The notes beneath the pieces were generated by a model. It was not told where the DNA came from. It ran no database searches and worked only from the letters and a program-made list of their open reading frames with translations. From Elusimicrobiota bacterium (GTDB lineage: Bacteria > Elusimicrobiota > Elusimicrobia > UBA1565): a stretch of 45,942 bases of DNA. Of the stretch, positions 25,136 through 34,535 are shown in pieces (positions within the stretch are counted from its first letter, which is position 1; every line of letters starts with the position of its first letter). Position numbers and translations under genes: made by a program. Location of the stretch: assembly GCA_002401485.1 (NCBI GenBank), contig NVTF01000063.1, positions 1-45,942 on the forward strand. Direction: 5' to 3'.

Positions 25136-25594
25136 CTAGTTGCGCATGTAAGAGACGACGTCTCCCTCTCCTTCCGCTTGCCGGATCAGGCGTTGGCAGT
25201 GGCGAACGGTCATGTGTGCACCGTAATATTCTCCGAGATAACGCTTCAGCAGCGGACCGGTCCAATGGTGGGCGTGAAAGCCTACCGATTGGGGTCCTTT
25301 GGAGAGATCTGCGACCAGGTATTCCATCTGCTGGTCGCTGAGGACCGGGGGGCGGCCCGGGCCTCGGCGCGGCTTTGCATTTGGTAATTCTTCCTTGGAA
25401 AATCGCTTCATCCAGTATTCGACCGCGCGTGGGCTTTGGCCCCAGATTGCGGCGGTTTTATGGAAGTTGAGTCCCTTGTCGGGAAGGGCTGATGAGCCCA
25501 TGCGGGTTTCGAGGCGGGGCGCTCGCGCACGATATGCGCCATGCCAGATGATGCTGTCCGTTCCTGTCGTCCTGTTGTACTCCGAATCGCTCAC
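25136..25594 (-). CDS. Orphan winged-helix (IS630-type N-terminal) DNA-binding protein
   Basis: The 152-residue product contains a homeodomain-like helix-turn-helix (about 45-70: TAAIWGQSPRAVEYWMKRF), a Gly/Pro-Arg hook (RRGPGRPP) and a winged-helix part (about 105-145: WTGPLLKRYLGEYYGAHMTV). This is the arrangement of the N-terminal half of IS630-type transposases, but the DDE catalytic domain is absent and no terminal inverted repeats were found, so it is not an active element. GTG 25594 has a strong AGGAGG site six to seven bases upstream, which argues for a live gene that may act as a regulator. It is an isolated gene between two terminators. Confidence 0.7.
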   Translation of the reverse strand: MSDSEYNRTTGTDSIIWHGAYRARAPRLETRMGSSALPDKGLNFHKTAAIWGQSPRAVEYWMKRFSKEELPNAKPRRGPGRPPVLSDQQMEYLVADLSKGPQSVGFHAHHWTGPLLKRYLGEYYGAHMTVRHCQRLIRQAEGEGDVVSYMRN

Positions 25595-25672
25595 AAAAGA
25601 CCTCCTGTTTGGGATGCCAGGAGTGTATCACAAAGCGACTTAATGCGCAATGACTTTTGACGTTTTTGTGCC

Positions 25673-25697
25673 AAATAAAAGGCCTCCACGACGGAGG
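25673..25697 (-). terminator. Rho-independent terminator of the nucleotidyltransferase gene
   Basis: On the minus strand CCTCC-GTCGT-GGAGG (25683-25697) is followed by CCTTTTATTT. The stem is short but the T-rich tail is correct, and it lies 63 bp past the stop of the gene that ends at 25760. Confidence 0.6.
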
Positions 25698-25759
25698 ATT
25701 GACAAAATAAAGGATCCGAAAAACGTCTTAATGGGGCGACAATTCGCGACAGTATGCGA

Positions 25760-28279
25760 CTAATTGCTGGAGGGATCGCGCGGTTGGCGCAGGTCGAGGT
25801 AGGCGAAGTAGGTGCGGAGGTAGAGCTTCCAGAACTCCGCGAACAGGCGCCCGCCTATTCTTTTCCATGCGGGCATCACCGCCTCACGATCGGAAGGCGG
25901 GGGGGAAGCAAGGTGCAGCGCAACGCCGGGTTCATCCGAGAACACGAGATAACCTTCCGCGTGAGTGCGCTCCATCAGTCGGCGGACGGGAGGTACCGCG
26001 TATTTGAACGGTCCTAGAGGGGACTTGTGGAACTCGGTCAGTCGCCATCCTTCTTCGACTGTTTCAATAAATAGTTTTAGAGATGTTTTAGAACCGTCTC
26101 GTGTGACGACCATATAGTCGAGATCACTGCTTGGTCCGGGCGTGCCCGTTGCGTAGCTTCCGAGCAGAACAACCGCAACAACTTCCTTTTCGTACGCGAC
26201 CTGTTTGTTCGTTGCTTTGATCGCGTGGAGAACGACGGACCGGAACGTTTGCTGGACCTTGGTGGTCATCGTACGTCCGTATTTAAGTTTTGCATCGACC
26301 GCATCGTCATCCAGCATCGCGTCGATATGAGCGATGAGATGCGTGGCCTCGATGCGCGGGGTATCGTAGAAAACTTGAAATATTTGTTTGCGGAAATAAC
26401 TGGGCCGACCGGAGGGTGCGACGCGCTTGACACGCGCGATGTAGCGCACAAACGCCGCGCGCGACGCGGGGTCCTGAGGATAATAACGGTCCCAAATCCG
26501 GAGGGCGGCTTCTTCCACCGCGCGGCGGTCCGAGACCTGAGGGCCGAGGGGCCGCATCAAGCCGGTGTAGGCTTCGGCGCGCCAATGAAGCATGAGTCCG
26601 GTAAGATCGGTGACCGACGGGGTGGTTAACGCGTCGTTTTCTTTCTGCCACTTAGCGATTTTGGTGCGAAGGCCGCTGGCACGATGTCCGAAGAAGAAAT
26701 TGATCGACTCTAATTGCAGGGAGTGATATCTCCACGATGCGCGCATATTGTTTGCAATCCAATATTTGAAGTCCCACCATAGGAATGATACGCGAGCGGC
26801 GGTGCGGAAGGACAATTCAAACAAACGTGCATAGAGATCGTGGGCCGCGCCTGACCAGCGATCGGCGGAGCGATTCGCGGTCAGCGCTTTTTCCACCCCC
26901 GCATAGGGACTTAAGACGCGGTACGGCATGTTGCCGGGTTTTTCATAAACCTTGAAAATAAGTCCTGCGTGGCTGGGCAGGGCGTATTGAAACGCACCCA
27001 GCTCTTCGGTGCGGCCCATTTTTTCCCAGATCTCGGCGAGGCGTTCAACGAATCGCGCGCGCGAAGATTGGGCGCCGTCTTCAGAGATGACGTGAAAGTC
27101 CATATCCGAATCCGACCGGGCGGTGCGCGTCACGTAGCTGCCCAGCAGGGAGATCCCGATCAGGCGTTTGCCGGGAGCCAGGGTTGTATTAATTTCAGTC
27201 ACGGCTCGAGACACCGCGATTTTGAGGGTTTTGATCATTTTCTTTTGCTCGCGAAACGAAAGTAAATGACTGCCTTGACCTTGCAATCTCCACCGGCGTT
27301 CATCGAAGAAGTCCGCGAGTTCCGCGTTTGGCACCGTCGAGGCGTCCTGCAATATGCCAAACAGAGCTTTTTTGAGCTGGCTGGGTATTTTTGCTCGCGG
27401 CGAAGCCAGTGCGACGAGGACATAGTCCTTCCAGGCTTGCTGGGTGAGGGCGTCGACATCGAAAAATTTATTAAAAAGAGCGTTGGAGTCGTTTACCAAT
27501 GCCTCTCGATTGAGTATGTCGAGTCCCAAAGGGTAGATGCGGCCCGCCAGTCCTTTTGTTCGCGCCTCAATATAGAGGCCTGTTTGATTTTCTACGGCGC
27601 TGGGTGTTGCGCGTACGGCGTCTCGAGCGTCTTGGAGGATCTGGTACTGCTTGCGTAGCCGGTTTCCAAGGTAAAAGTTCGCGACTGAGAGCTGGAGCTT
27701 CTTGTACCTGAGATAGGATCGAAACCGTTTTTTATCCGCGGGCACGATGCGGATCGGTTCGCTGTCCTGTCGCTTAGGAGTGTTGTCCCATAACGTGTTA
27801 GGAGCATCCTCTTGGGAGAAAATTTCGAGCTGGTGGCGTGCGCTCCGCCGTTTGCGGCCTTCCGGGGAATTTTCAGAGAGTGTGGCGGGAAGATCATCAT
27901 CGGCGGCATTAAGGGCATGGCCCGACACGCGCGCGAGTTTTTTCTGGCCACGGTGAATCTCTTGAGCGGCTTCGTTCACGGTGGCAGGGGCTGCTGGAGC
28001 GAAACGTTGAATTGCCAGCGCAGCGGATGAGCTCTCCGGCAGCGGCAGGGTTTCGCCTAAGACCGGCAGGGTTCCTAAAAGGGAAGGAGCCTGAGTGAGG
28101 GCTCCTTGAAAATTGTCGGCAACGGAAAGGGTGAGGGGATTGATTCCTGAAACAGGGGAACCGGAAGCGACGCTCCGATTAGCGGGCCCCCGGGTCATAC
28201 CGGGATTGGCGAAAATCGGCGGCGGAGATACGATTAGGAGGGCGATAAAACAACTCGCTACTCTTTGCATCGACTTCAT
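25760..28279 (-). CDS. Exported protein with two nucleotidyltransferase-fold domains
   Basis: This 839-residue protein has a signal peptide (about 1-25) and a leader with GTLPVLGETLPLPESS and QRFAPAAPA, like the leaders of the two giant fusions. It then contains two homologous halves of about 330 residues. Each starts with an RYKKLQL/RYHSLQL-type helix, has an NxTGLxxxxRxxAxxGxxxPLG-like block, and ends in a polymerase-beta-type nucleotidyltransferase motif: GSYVTRTARSDSDMD (about 380) and GSYATGTPGPSSDLD (about 705). The first copy has Arg where the family has the second Gly, so it may be impaired. Such enzymes need NTP, which is not expected outside the cytoplasm. The gene stands alone with its own terminator. 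Substrate unknown. Confidence 0.75.
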   Translation of the reverse strand: MKSMQRVASCFIALLIVSPPPIFANPGMTRGPANRSVASGSPVSGINPLTLSVADNFQGALTQAPSLLGTLPVLGETLPLPESSSAALAIQRFAPAAPATVNEAAQEIHRGQKKLARVSGHALNAADDDLPATLSENSPEGRKRRSARHQLEIFSQEDAPNTLWDNTPKRQDSEPIRIVPADKKRFRSYLRYKKLQLSVANFYLGNRLRKQYQILQDARDAVRATPSAVENQTGLYIEARTKGLAGRIYPLGLDILNREALVNDSNALFNKFFDVDALTQQAWKDYVLVALASPRAKIPSQLKKALFGILQDASTVPNAELADFFDERRWRLQGQGSHLLSFREQKKMIKTLKIAVSRAVTEINTTLAPGKRLIGISLLGSYVTRTARSDSDMDFHVISEDGAQSSRARFVERLAEIWEKMGRTEELGAFQYALPSHAGLIFKVYEKPGNMPYRVLSPYAGVEKALTANRSADRWSGAAHDLYARLFELSFRTAARVSFLWWDFKYWIANNMRASWRYHSLQLESINFFFGHRASGLRTKIAKWQKENDALTTPSVTDLTGLMLHWRAEAYTGLMRPLGPQVSDRRAVEEAALRIWDRYYPQDPASRAAFVRYIARVKRVAPSGRPSYFRKQIFQVFYDTPRIEATHLIAHIDAMLDDDAVDAKLKYGRTMTTKVQQTFRSVVLHAIKATNKQVAYEKEVVAVVLLGSYATGTPGPSSDLDYMVVTRDGSKTSLKLFIETVEEGWRLTEFHKSPLGPFKYAVPPVRRLMERTHAEGYLVFSDEPGVALHLASPPPSDREAVMPAWKRIGGRLFAEFWKLYLRTYFAYLDLRQPRDPSSN

Positions 28280-28346
28280 TATATCAAAGGTGCCGGGCTT
28301 TAGATTGGGCGGTTTGGTAACAATTTTAAGGCCAAATGGCCTAGGC

Positions 28347-28490
28347 CTATTCTGAGGCTTCTACGGTTCGTGATTGCAGGGTCGCCCCCGGAATGGGAAT
28401 CAGGGAATCGAGAATGGGTTTCAGGGATTGTTTAACTTGGAAATGATGCGCCCGCGCCGGAAGCGCGGGCGTCATCAGCATCAGCAGCAT
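28347..28490 (-). CDS. Possible 47-residue secreted peptide
   Basis: After the end of gdhA, an ATG at 28490 opens a 47-codon frame that starts with MLLMLMTPALPARA, a signal-peptide-like stretch, and continues HHFQVKQSLKPIL to a TAG at 28347. It is in a different frame from gdhA and starts 15 bp after it. No ribosome-binding site is obvious and no homologue is known to me. The GC-rich stem at 28449-28471 lies within it, so the region may instead be only an untranslated terminator. Confidence 0.25.
   Translation of the reverse strand: MLLMLMTPALPARAHHFQVKQSLKPILDSLIPIPGATLQSRTVEASE
28449..28471. terminator. Hairpin downstream of gdhA
   Basis: CGCCCGCGC and GCGCGGGCG form a perfect 9-bp stem with a CGGAA loop, extendable by GATG/CATC with one bulged base. 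On the minus strand it comes 34 bp after the gdhA stop and is followed by ATCATTTCC, so a weak intrinsic terminator is plausible. Confidence 0.5.
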
Positions 28491-28504
28491 GAGTGTGGTG
28501 CGGA

Positions 28505-29968
28505 TCAGGGAAAAACTCCGAGTTCGAGATAGGAGCTCGCAACCTTGTTAATCGCATTGACGTAGGCGGCCGTGCGCAGGTTCGGGATTCGGGAATCCTT
28601 CTTCATTCCATCGCGAATTTGGTTGTACGACATGATCATTGTGTCTTCAAGGCCTGAGTTTACAAGGGTTTTTTCATCCGCGCCTTTGGCGATAGCTTTG
28701 CGTTCTTCGGCGGAGAATGATTTGCCGGTACTGGTCTCAAGGGCCTGTAGGATTCTGCTGTAGGTGGAATCCCGGTAGCGACGGTCCATGCGGCCGAAGG
28801 AAACATGGGACAGGTTTTTGAGCCATTCGAAATAAGAGACTGTGACACCGCCGGCATTGAGGTACATGTCCGGAATGATGAGGGCGCCCTTTTTTTCAAG
28901 AATTTTCTCGGCCGCATAAGTGGTCGGACCGTTGGCGCCTTCGGCGATGATTTTCGCCTTAATCCGGGGGGCGTTTTTGATGTCGATCGTATTTTCCAAC
29001 GCGGCAGGAATGAGAATATCGCAGTCCATTTCAATGAGCGCATTGCCGTCTGCGATCGCCTTGGCCCCGGGGTATCCGACGATACCGCCGCTTTCCTTTC
29101 GGAATTCGTCGAGTTTCATGATGTCGATGCCGTTGGGATCGTAAACGCCGCCGTTCCACTCGGCGACGCCGATGATCTTTGCGCCGCCTTCCATGCAGAA
29201 TTTTGCGGCATGAAAACCCACGTTGCCAAATCCCTGCACAATGATGCGTTTGCCTTCAAGTCCGGGTTCGAGGCCGAGTGCTTTCATGTCCTCAGCATGG
29301 CAGCAGGCTACGCGTAGTCCGAAAAAGAGCCCGCGACCGGTGGCTTCTACGCGGCCGTCAATTCCGCCTTGGGAAACCGGTTTCCCCGTCACGCATCCGA
29401 GGGCGTCTATGTTGCCCTGGTTCATTAATTGGTAGGTGTCAGCGATCCAGGCCATCTCCTTGGACCCCGTTCCATAATCGGGAGCGGGAACATCGACTGC
29501 GGGGCCGATGCAGTTTCGTTTTACAAGCTCAGCGGTGTAGCGCCGCGTAATGCGCTCGAGTTCATCTTCCGTATAGTTTTTTCGGTCAATCTTGATGGCG
29601 CCCTTGGCGCCCCCGAAGGGCACGTCCACGATCGCGCATTTGAATGTCATGAGGGCGGCTAGTGCTGAGACTTCTTCCTGATCCGCCTGGGGGGCGAAAC
29701 GGATGCCGCCCTTCGCCGGGAGTTTGTGGTGGCTGTGTTCAACGCGCCATGCTTCGATCACTTCCCAGCCGCGGGAGGTTTTTGTAGGAAACTGGATGTA
29801 CAGGACGTTGTTGCAGGCCTTAATCTGATCCAGGAGGCCCTTGGGGTGGTCCGTGTAGGTCGCCGCTTCGTCAAATGCGGCCATGACATTTTCAAAAAAA
29901 CTGCGCGCGGGTTCTGATCCTGACTTGGTATTTGCATGAGTTGAATTGGCGGCCGCTTTTACATTCAT
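28505..29968 (-). CDS. gdhA: Glutamate dehydrogenase (Glu/Leu/Phe/Val dehydrogenase family)
   Basis: The 487-residue enzyme interconverts glutamate with 2-oxoglutarate and ammonia using NAD(P). The substrate-binding block [13 protein letters not shown], the catalytic-lysine segment [18 protein letters not shown] and the Rossmann motif [13 protein letters not shown] are all intact. The block [10 protein letters not shown] closes the cofactor site. The Arg/Pro-free N-terminal extension (about 1-30) is longer than usual. AGGAG lies six bases before ATG 29968. The unlinked neighbours suggest a housekeeping nitrogen gene, and the aminotransferase at 37627 would use its glutamate. Cofactor choice cannot be fixed from sequence alone. 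Confidence 0.93.
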   Translation of the reverse strand: MNVKAAANSTHANTKSGSEPARSFFENVMAAFDEAATYTDHPKGLLDQIKACNNVLYIQFPTKTSRGWEVIEAWRVEHSHHKLPAKGGIRFAPQADQEEVSALAALMTFKCAIVDVPFGGAKGAIKIDRKNYTEDELERITRRYTAELVKRNCIGPAVDVPAPDYGTGSKEMAWIADTYQLMNQGNIDALGCVTGKPVSQGGIDGRVEATGRGLFFGLRVACCHAEDMKALGLEPGLEGKRIIVQGFGNVGFHAAKFCMEGGAKIIGVAEWNGGVYDPNGIDIMKLDEFRKESGGIVGYPGAKAIADGNALIEMDCDILIPAALENTIDIKNAPRIKAKIIAEGANGPTTYAAEKILEKKGALIIPDMYLNAGGVTVSYFEWLKNLSHVSFGRMDRRYRDSTYSRILQALETSTGKSFSAEERKAIAKGADEKTLVNSGLEDTMIMSYNQIRDGMKKDSRIPNLRTAAYVNAINKVASSYLELGVFP

Positions 29969-30134
29969 GACGTTCTCCTAGGGAATCTCCCTGTAAGGAC
30001 TATACTCCAGAATGGGTTGGAAGTTCTACTGATTCAGATCAACTTGTGAATAAGAGTTGTGAGATCGTCGTAATGACGTTCTTCTTTAGGAAAGAATGAT
30101 TTAGAATAAATCGGAATTTTATAGGAATGGCCGG

Positions 30135-31928
30135 GTGTTAAAAGATTCATTCAAACGAGACGAACTCGTTGTATTCGCATCCGCATTGGCGGCGGCGAGT
30201 GTCTACATCTTTACGCTAGGACATACGGCGGTCGGCACATTGGGGGATTCTCTTGAGGTGGTCGCCGCAGCGTCCGTTTGGGGTATTCCGCACGCGCCTG
30301 GATACCCCTTTTATATCGCCTTGTGTCACCTGTTTACGAAGCTGCCGTTGCTTTCGGACGCAGGGGCGGTGCATCTTTTGCATGCGCTCGTTTTGGCGGC
30401 CTCAACAGGGTTGATCGCCCATCTGGTCCTAAAGGAGACCGACAGCCCCGCGGCTGCTTGGACCGGCGCATTGATGTTTGCCTTTTCCCGCTATGTTTGG
30501 CTCAAGGGTGTGAGTGCGGATGCCTTGACCCTGAGCGTGTTGTTCGCGCTGCTGCTGCTAGTTTTAATCGGTTCGGACAGACCGCGTTCCGCGCTCGCGG
30601 CGGCCTTTTTGTTCGGTCTCGCGTTTTCGCATCACCAAACTATTGTGCTCGCCTTGCCGGCCCTAGCCGTCCGTTTGTCGCGTCGACCGGGCTGGCGCGA
30701 TCCCGGATTTATCGGGCGGTGCGCGGTCATTTCCATTTTCGGTGTTGTGATTGGATATGCGTTGGTCTATCCACGGGCGTTGGTCGGTCCACCGGTGAGT
30801 TGGGGGAATGTCTCGGATCTAGAGAGTCTGTATCGCCTGTTTGTGCGAGCTGATTTCGGGGGCATGGGGTCTATTTCGGATGCTGCCTTGGGCGGCGCGG
30901 TGCTCACGCCCGCTAAGCGGCTTATCAACGTGGAATTGTTTTTTACGACGTCCTGGTCGTTTTTTACCCCGCTAGGCATCGCGTTGTCGTTGTTGGGATT
31001 AGTTTCGGCGTTAAAGCGACGAACGAATTTGGGATGGACGCTTTTGATGTGGCTGGTGATAGCCGGGCCGGTGTATCTGTATTACCTTGGTCTTCCGCCC
31101 TCGCGTGCTTCGGATCAGAGCCATGTCTATCGTTTTTTTCTTCTTCCGCAGGCTGCGATTGGAATTGCCATCGGCTTGGGCGCGGCGCGCGCGCTTGAAT
31201 TTTTACCGCGTGGAGCGTGGGTATTGGCGTTATTGCCTCTATGGCCGCTCGCCGCGCATGCACACGCGGTCTCCCGTCGTCATGTGGGTGTGAGCGAGCA
31301 GTATCTCGTAGACCTGGTTCGGTTTACCCCTGAGAATTCAATTCTCATTGTTTCCGGCGATCCGAATTATTTTGGCTGCGACTATATCGAGCATTCTCTT
31401 AGGCGAATGGCCGGGCGCGTGTGCATCGATCCTAAGAAAACCTCCTTTCCTTGGTATTCCCGCCAGCTTTCGAAACGGCCCAACGGATTTTTGATTCCGG
31501 CGGATGTGCGGGGCAAGCTGCACTTTCGCAGTCTGAAAAGGCTGATGGCAGCGGCGCTGGATACGGGCCGGCCGGTTTTTCTGCTTGGGGATTATTTGCG
31601 CCGTCGCCCCGAAATCATGGAGGGACTGTTTTTTCATCCGCGCGGGCTGCTGATGAATGTCGCCCGGAATGCACCCTCGGTCCCGCGTCCCACTCTAATT
31701 CGGTCTACGGAGCAGTTGTGGGCGCTCGGCCACGCCTCCGGCTCCGGCACCCTCGACGCTCTTGAGGGTTCGATGGAGCTTACCCTCGCTAAGAGTTATG
31801 CGGTGCAGTTGACCCATCTGGCGCTGTTTCGCCAAGGGCTGGGAGATGAGCGTGGGGCACGGCGGCTGCACCGGCGTGCGCAGCTGCTGTTTGCCGGGCG
31901 TTTGCCCCAATTGCGTTCGAAGAAATAA
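30135..31928 (+). CDS. DUF2723-type polytopic membrane protein
   Basis: The 597-residue product has about ten N-terminal hydrophobic helices and a soluble C-terminal part (about 430-597). The first periplasmic loop carries the DUF2723 signature GDSLEVVAAASVWG followed by HAPGYPFY. In this family an Asp in that loop and the overall layout resemble GT-C glycosyltransferases, so transfer of sugar or another group from a polyprenyl carrier is possible, but this is unproved. Families of this kind are common in Bacteroidota and in Elusimicrobiota-like genomes. The start is a GTG with weak upstream signals. The convergent neighbour is the aldehyde dehydrogenase gene. Confidence 0.85.
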   Translation: MLKDSFKRDELVVFASALAAASVYIFTLGHTAVGTLGDSLEVVAAASVWGIPHAPGYPFYIALCHLFTKLPLLSDAGAVHLLHALVLAASTGLIAHLVLKETDSPAAAWTGALMFAFSRYVWLKGVSADALTLSVLFALLLLVLIGSDRPRSALAAAFLFGLAFSHHQTIVLALPALAVRLSRRPGWRDPGFIGRCAVISIFGVVIGYALVYPRALVGPPVSWGNVSDLESLYRLFVRADFGGMGSISDAALGGAVLTPAKRLINVELFFTTSWSFFTPLGIALSLLGLVSALKRRTNLGWTLLMWLVIAGPVYLYYLGLPPSRASDQSHVYRFFLLPQAAIGIAIGLGAARALEFLPRGAWVLALLPLWPLAAHAHAVSRRHVGVSEQYLVDLVRFTPENSILIVSGDPNYFGCDYIEHSLRRMAGRVCIDPKKTSFPWYSRQLSKRPNGFLIPADVRGKLHFRSLKRLMAAALDTGRPVFLLGDYLRRRPEIMEGLFFHPRGLLMNVARNAPSVPRPTLIRSTEQLWALGHASGSGTLDALEGSMELTLAKSYAVQLTHLALFRQGLGDERGARRLHRRAQLLFAGRLPQLRSKK

Positions 31929-31932
31929 CCGT

Positions 31933-33312
31933 TTACGCGCGGCGTAAATGCCAGGCCTTCGGCTGCAGGAACGCTGAAATGCCATGCACTGATAACGTGC
32001 AGCCCATACCCGAATGTCCGCGTCCCGACCATGGAAGATTCGGGCTGACCCGGTCGCAGCAATTCCAATAAACCGACCCGGCATCCATCTCCGCGAGAAC
32101 CTTCTTTGCATGCGGTAGATTTTTCGAATAAACGCCGGCGGTGAGTCCGTATTCGGTGTCCTTCATCAGGCGGATTGCTTCGACGTCGCTGGAGACCTTT
32201 TGAATCCCGATCAGCGGACCGAAGGTTTCCTCACGCATCACGTTCATCTTATGCGTGCAGTGGGTCAGTACAGTCGGTTCAAAATAATTGCCTTTTGTAT
32301 TTGTTAACCGGCGACCCCCTGTGATCAGGGATGCCCCTTTTCGAACGGCGTCTTTCGCCTGATTTTCAAGGAAGGCGAGGCGTTGCGGGCGCGTCAGCGG
32401 CCCGATATAGGTTTTGGGATCGAGCGGATCGCCGACTTTAAATCCTCGCACCGTTTCGACGAAAGCTTCGATGAAGCGATGGTAAACCTTTTTGTGAACA
32501 TAGATCCGTTCAACCGCGCAGCAGCTTTGTCCTGTATTGTAAAACGCACCATCGGCAAGCCCGGCCGCCGCGATGGCGGGGTCGGCGTCGTCCATGACAT
32601 AGGCCGGGTCTTTTCCTCCGAGTTCGAGTTGAACCCGGGTGAGACGTTTTGATGCGGATTGGGCGATTTTGGAGCCGGTTGCATACGAGCCTGTAAAGAA
32701 AATTCCACCGAGCGGTCGTTCAATAAGCGCCGCGCCCACACGCCCGTCCCCAATGATGGGGATGAATACATTTTTAGGAACGCCGGCTTTGTGAAGAAGG
32801 TTCGCAATTTTGATCCCCGTTAGCGTTGAGAATTCCGAGGGCTTGTAAAGCACGGCGTTGCCGGTCAGCAGTGCCGGGACAAAAACGTTCGCCCCCACAA
32901 AATAGGGATAGTTCCAGGCGGAGATATTAGCGACAAGCCCCAGTGGATCGTAAGAAATCGTTTCTGTGACGGTTGAGTCTTTGTAGGGCGTTTCATCGGA
33001 GAGTACGCGTTCTGCGTGGTCGACAAAGAATCGAATCCGCCCTCCGACAGTGCCGACTTCGCCGAGGGCTTGGCTGATGGGTTTTCCTGTTTCCAGTGAA
33101 AGTAGTTTTGCGAGTGGTTGCTTCTGCGCCTTGAGAAGGTTGTCGAATTTTAAGAGTGCCGTCCGTCGAATCCTGAAGGGGGTTTTCGCCCATGCCGTTT
33201 GTGCGTGTTTTGCGCGGCGGATTTTCAGCTCGATTGATGCCTGCGAATCCATGGGAACTTTTCGTATTAGTTTGTTCGTCGCTGGATTAACGACGCGAAT
33301 GGTCCGGCTCAT
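31933..33312 (-). CDS. NAD(P)-dependent aldehyde dehydrogenase
   Basis: The 459-residue enzyme oxidises an aldehyde to an acid. The catalytic Cys lies in NTGQSCCAVERIYV (about 262-275) and the general-base Glu in QLELGGKDP (about 228-236). The N-terminal half has the cofactor-binding stretch ISAWNYPYF and KPSEFS. It resembles the short succinate-semialdehyde-type members rather than the 480-500 residue betaine enzymes. Its ATG overlaps the stop of the iron-type alcohol dehydrogenase gene (ATGA), so the pair are coupled and should convert an alcohol through an aldehyde to an acid. The substrate is not evident. Confidence 0.9.
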   Translation of the reverse strand: MSRTIRVVNPATNKLIRKVPMDSQASIELKIRRAKHAQTAWAKTPFRIRRTALLKFDNLLKAQKQPLAKLLSLETGKPISQALGEVGTVGGRIRFFVDHAERVLSDETPYKDSTVTETISYDPLGLVANISAWNYPYFVGANVFVPALLTGNAVLYKPSEFSTLTGIKIANLLHKAGVPKNVFIPIIGDGRVGAALIERPLGGIFFTGSYATGSKIAQSASKRLTRVQLELGGKDPAYVMDDADPAIAAAGLADGAFYNTGQSCCAVERIYVHKKVYHRFIEAFVETVRGFKVGDPLDPKTYIGPLTRPQRLAFLENQAKDAVRKGASLITGGRRLTNTKGNYFEPTVLTHCTHKMNVMREETFGPLIGIQKVSSDVEAIRLMKDTEYGLTAGVYSKNLPHAKKVLAEMDAGSVYWNCCDRVSPNLPWSGRGHSGMGCTLSVHGISAFLQPKAWHLRRA

Positions 33313-34445
33313 CCGAGTGCTTCCTCAAAAATCCCGCGAAAATCCTGTTCGGTAATTTTTTTGGGATTGAGAGGTGTGCAAACGTCCTTGGCCGCTACGG
33401 CTGCGAGACGTTCCAGATGTTCGGGATTCACTCCGGCTGCAGAGAGATAGTTCGGGATTCCTATTTCCGCTCGCAGGTTTTCGATCCAGGCGATAATGTT
33501 GCGGTTGGGGGCGCCGGCCGCGTCAGCGAGACGATCGAATCCGCCGACGCAGGCATCCTCGTTAAAGCGCATCACGAAGGGAATCATGATCGCATTCGCG
33601 AGGCCGTGGTGCATATCCGCCACCGTCGAGAGAGCATGCGCGCAGGAGTGAACGGCGCCGAGTCCTTTTTGGAATGCGACCGCTCCCATTAGGGCGGCAT
33701 TGAGCATTCCTTGGCGGGCGTCCAGATCCTGCGGGGACTCGCACGATGTTTTCAAATGTTGGGACGCCAGGCGGAGGCCTTCCAATGCGATTCCGTCGCA
33801 CATCGGGTTTTTTTCCGCCGGTGTGAGAAAGGCTTCGACGCAGTGAGTGAGGGCGTCCATCCCCGTGGCCGCCGTGATTTTTGCGGGCAGCCCTACAAGC
33901 AGTTCGGGGTCGGCGATCACGGTTTTCGGCAATAAAGACGGGGACCACAAGATGCGTTTACGGTGGGAATCGTTTTCGGAAATGACCGTGGATCGGCCAA
34001 CCTCGCTTCCGGTGCCGGCCGTTGTCGGGAGCGCGATAATGGTTGGCAGCGGGCCTTCAATCGCTTTCGCGGGTTCGGCGTCGATCGCGTAATCGAACAG
34101 GGAGCCGTCATTGCCGGCGACAATCGCGAGCGCCTTCGCGACGTCAATCGGCGCGCCGCCGCCAACGGCGATGATCGAGTCGGCCTTGGCGGCTCGGTAT
34201 GCGCTGAGCGCCGCCTGAACCTGGGATTCATCCGGGTTTCCGCCCATTTGGGAGAAAACAGGAATGCCGCCCGCTAGTTTTGCCAGGTCCGCAACAAACG
34301 GCTGCGCTGCGACGCCCCGGTCGGTGACCAGCAGTGGCCGTTTGAGGCCGAGAGATTCAATGAAAGAAGGAAGGAGTTTTCGTGCTCCCGCTCCGACGCG
34401 AATGTCGGTAGGAAAAGAATATGCGTCAATAATGGGGTCGTTCAT
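33309..34445 (-). CDS. Iron-containing alcohol dehydrogenase
   Basis: The 378-residue enzyme is a group III (iron-dependent) NAD(P) alcohol dehydrogenase. The cofactor motif GGGAPIDVAKA has Ala-Pro in place of the common Ser-Pro. Further blocks are TTAGTGSE, MDALTHCVEAF (metal-binding Asp and His), HSCAHALS and MHHGLANAI (metal-binding His residues). Its stop overlaps the start of the aldehyde dehydrogenase gene, so the alcohol is probably the precursor of that enzyme's aldehyde. Upstream lie 90 bp with short direct repeats (CAACAACTC) and then the DUF456 gene in the same direction. Confidence 0.9.
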   Translation of the reverse strand: MNDPIIDAYSFPTDIRVGAGARKLLPSFIESLGLKRPLLVTDRGVAAQPFVADLAKLAGGIPVFSQMGGNPDESQVQAALSAYRAAKADSIIAVGGGAPIDVAKALAIVAGNDGSLFDYAIDAEPAKAIEGPLPTIIALPTTAGTGSEVGRSTVISENDSHRKRILWSPSLLPKTVIADPELLVGLPAKITAATGMDALTHCVEAFLTPAEKNPMCDGIALEGLRLASQHLKTSCESPQDLDARQGMLNAALMGAVAFQKGLGAVHSCAHALSTVADMHHGLANAIMIPFVMRFNEDACVGGFDRLADAAGAPNRNIIAWIENLRAEIGIPNYLSAAGVNPEHLERLAAVAAKDVCTPLNPKKITEQDFRGIFEEALG

Positions 34446-34535
34446 TTAGTTATTAAAGTTGTTTGCAGAATTGAATGCAATAATTTCAACAACTCAACAA
34501 CTCAACGAACGGCCCCAATCGTCCAATTTCGGACT

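Noticed and set aside
25136-25594. Active IS630 insertion sequence
   Set aside because: No DDE domain, no terminal inverted repeats and no target duplication were found.
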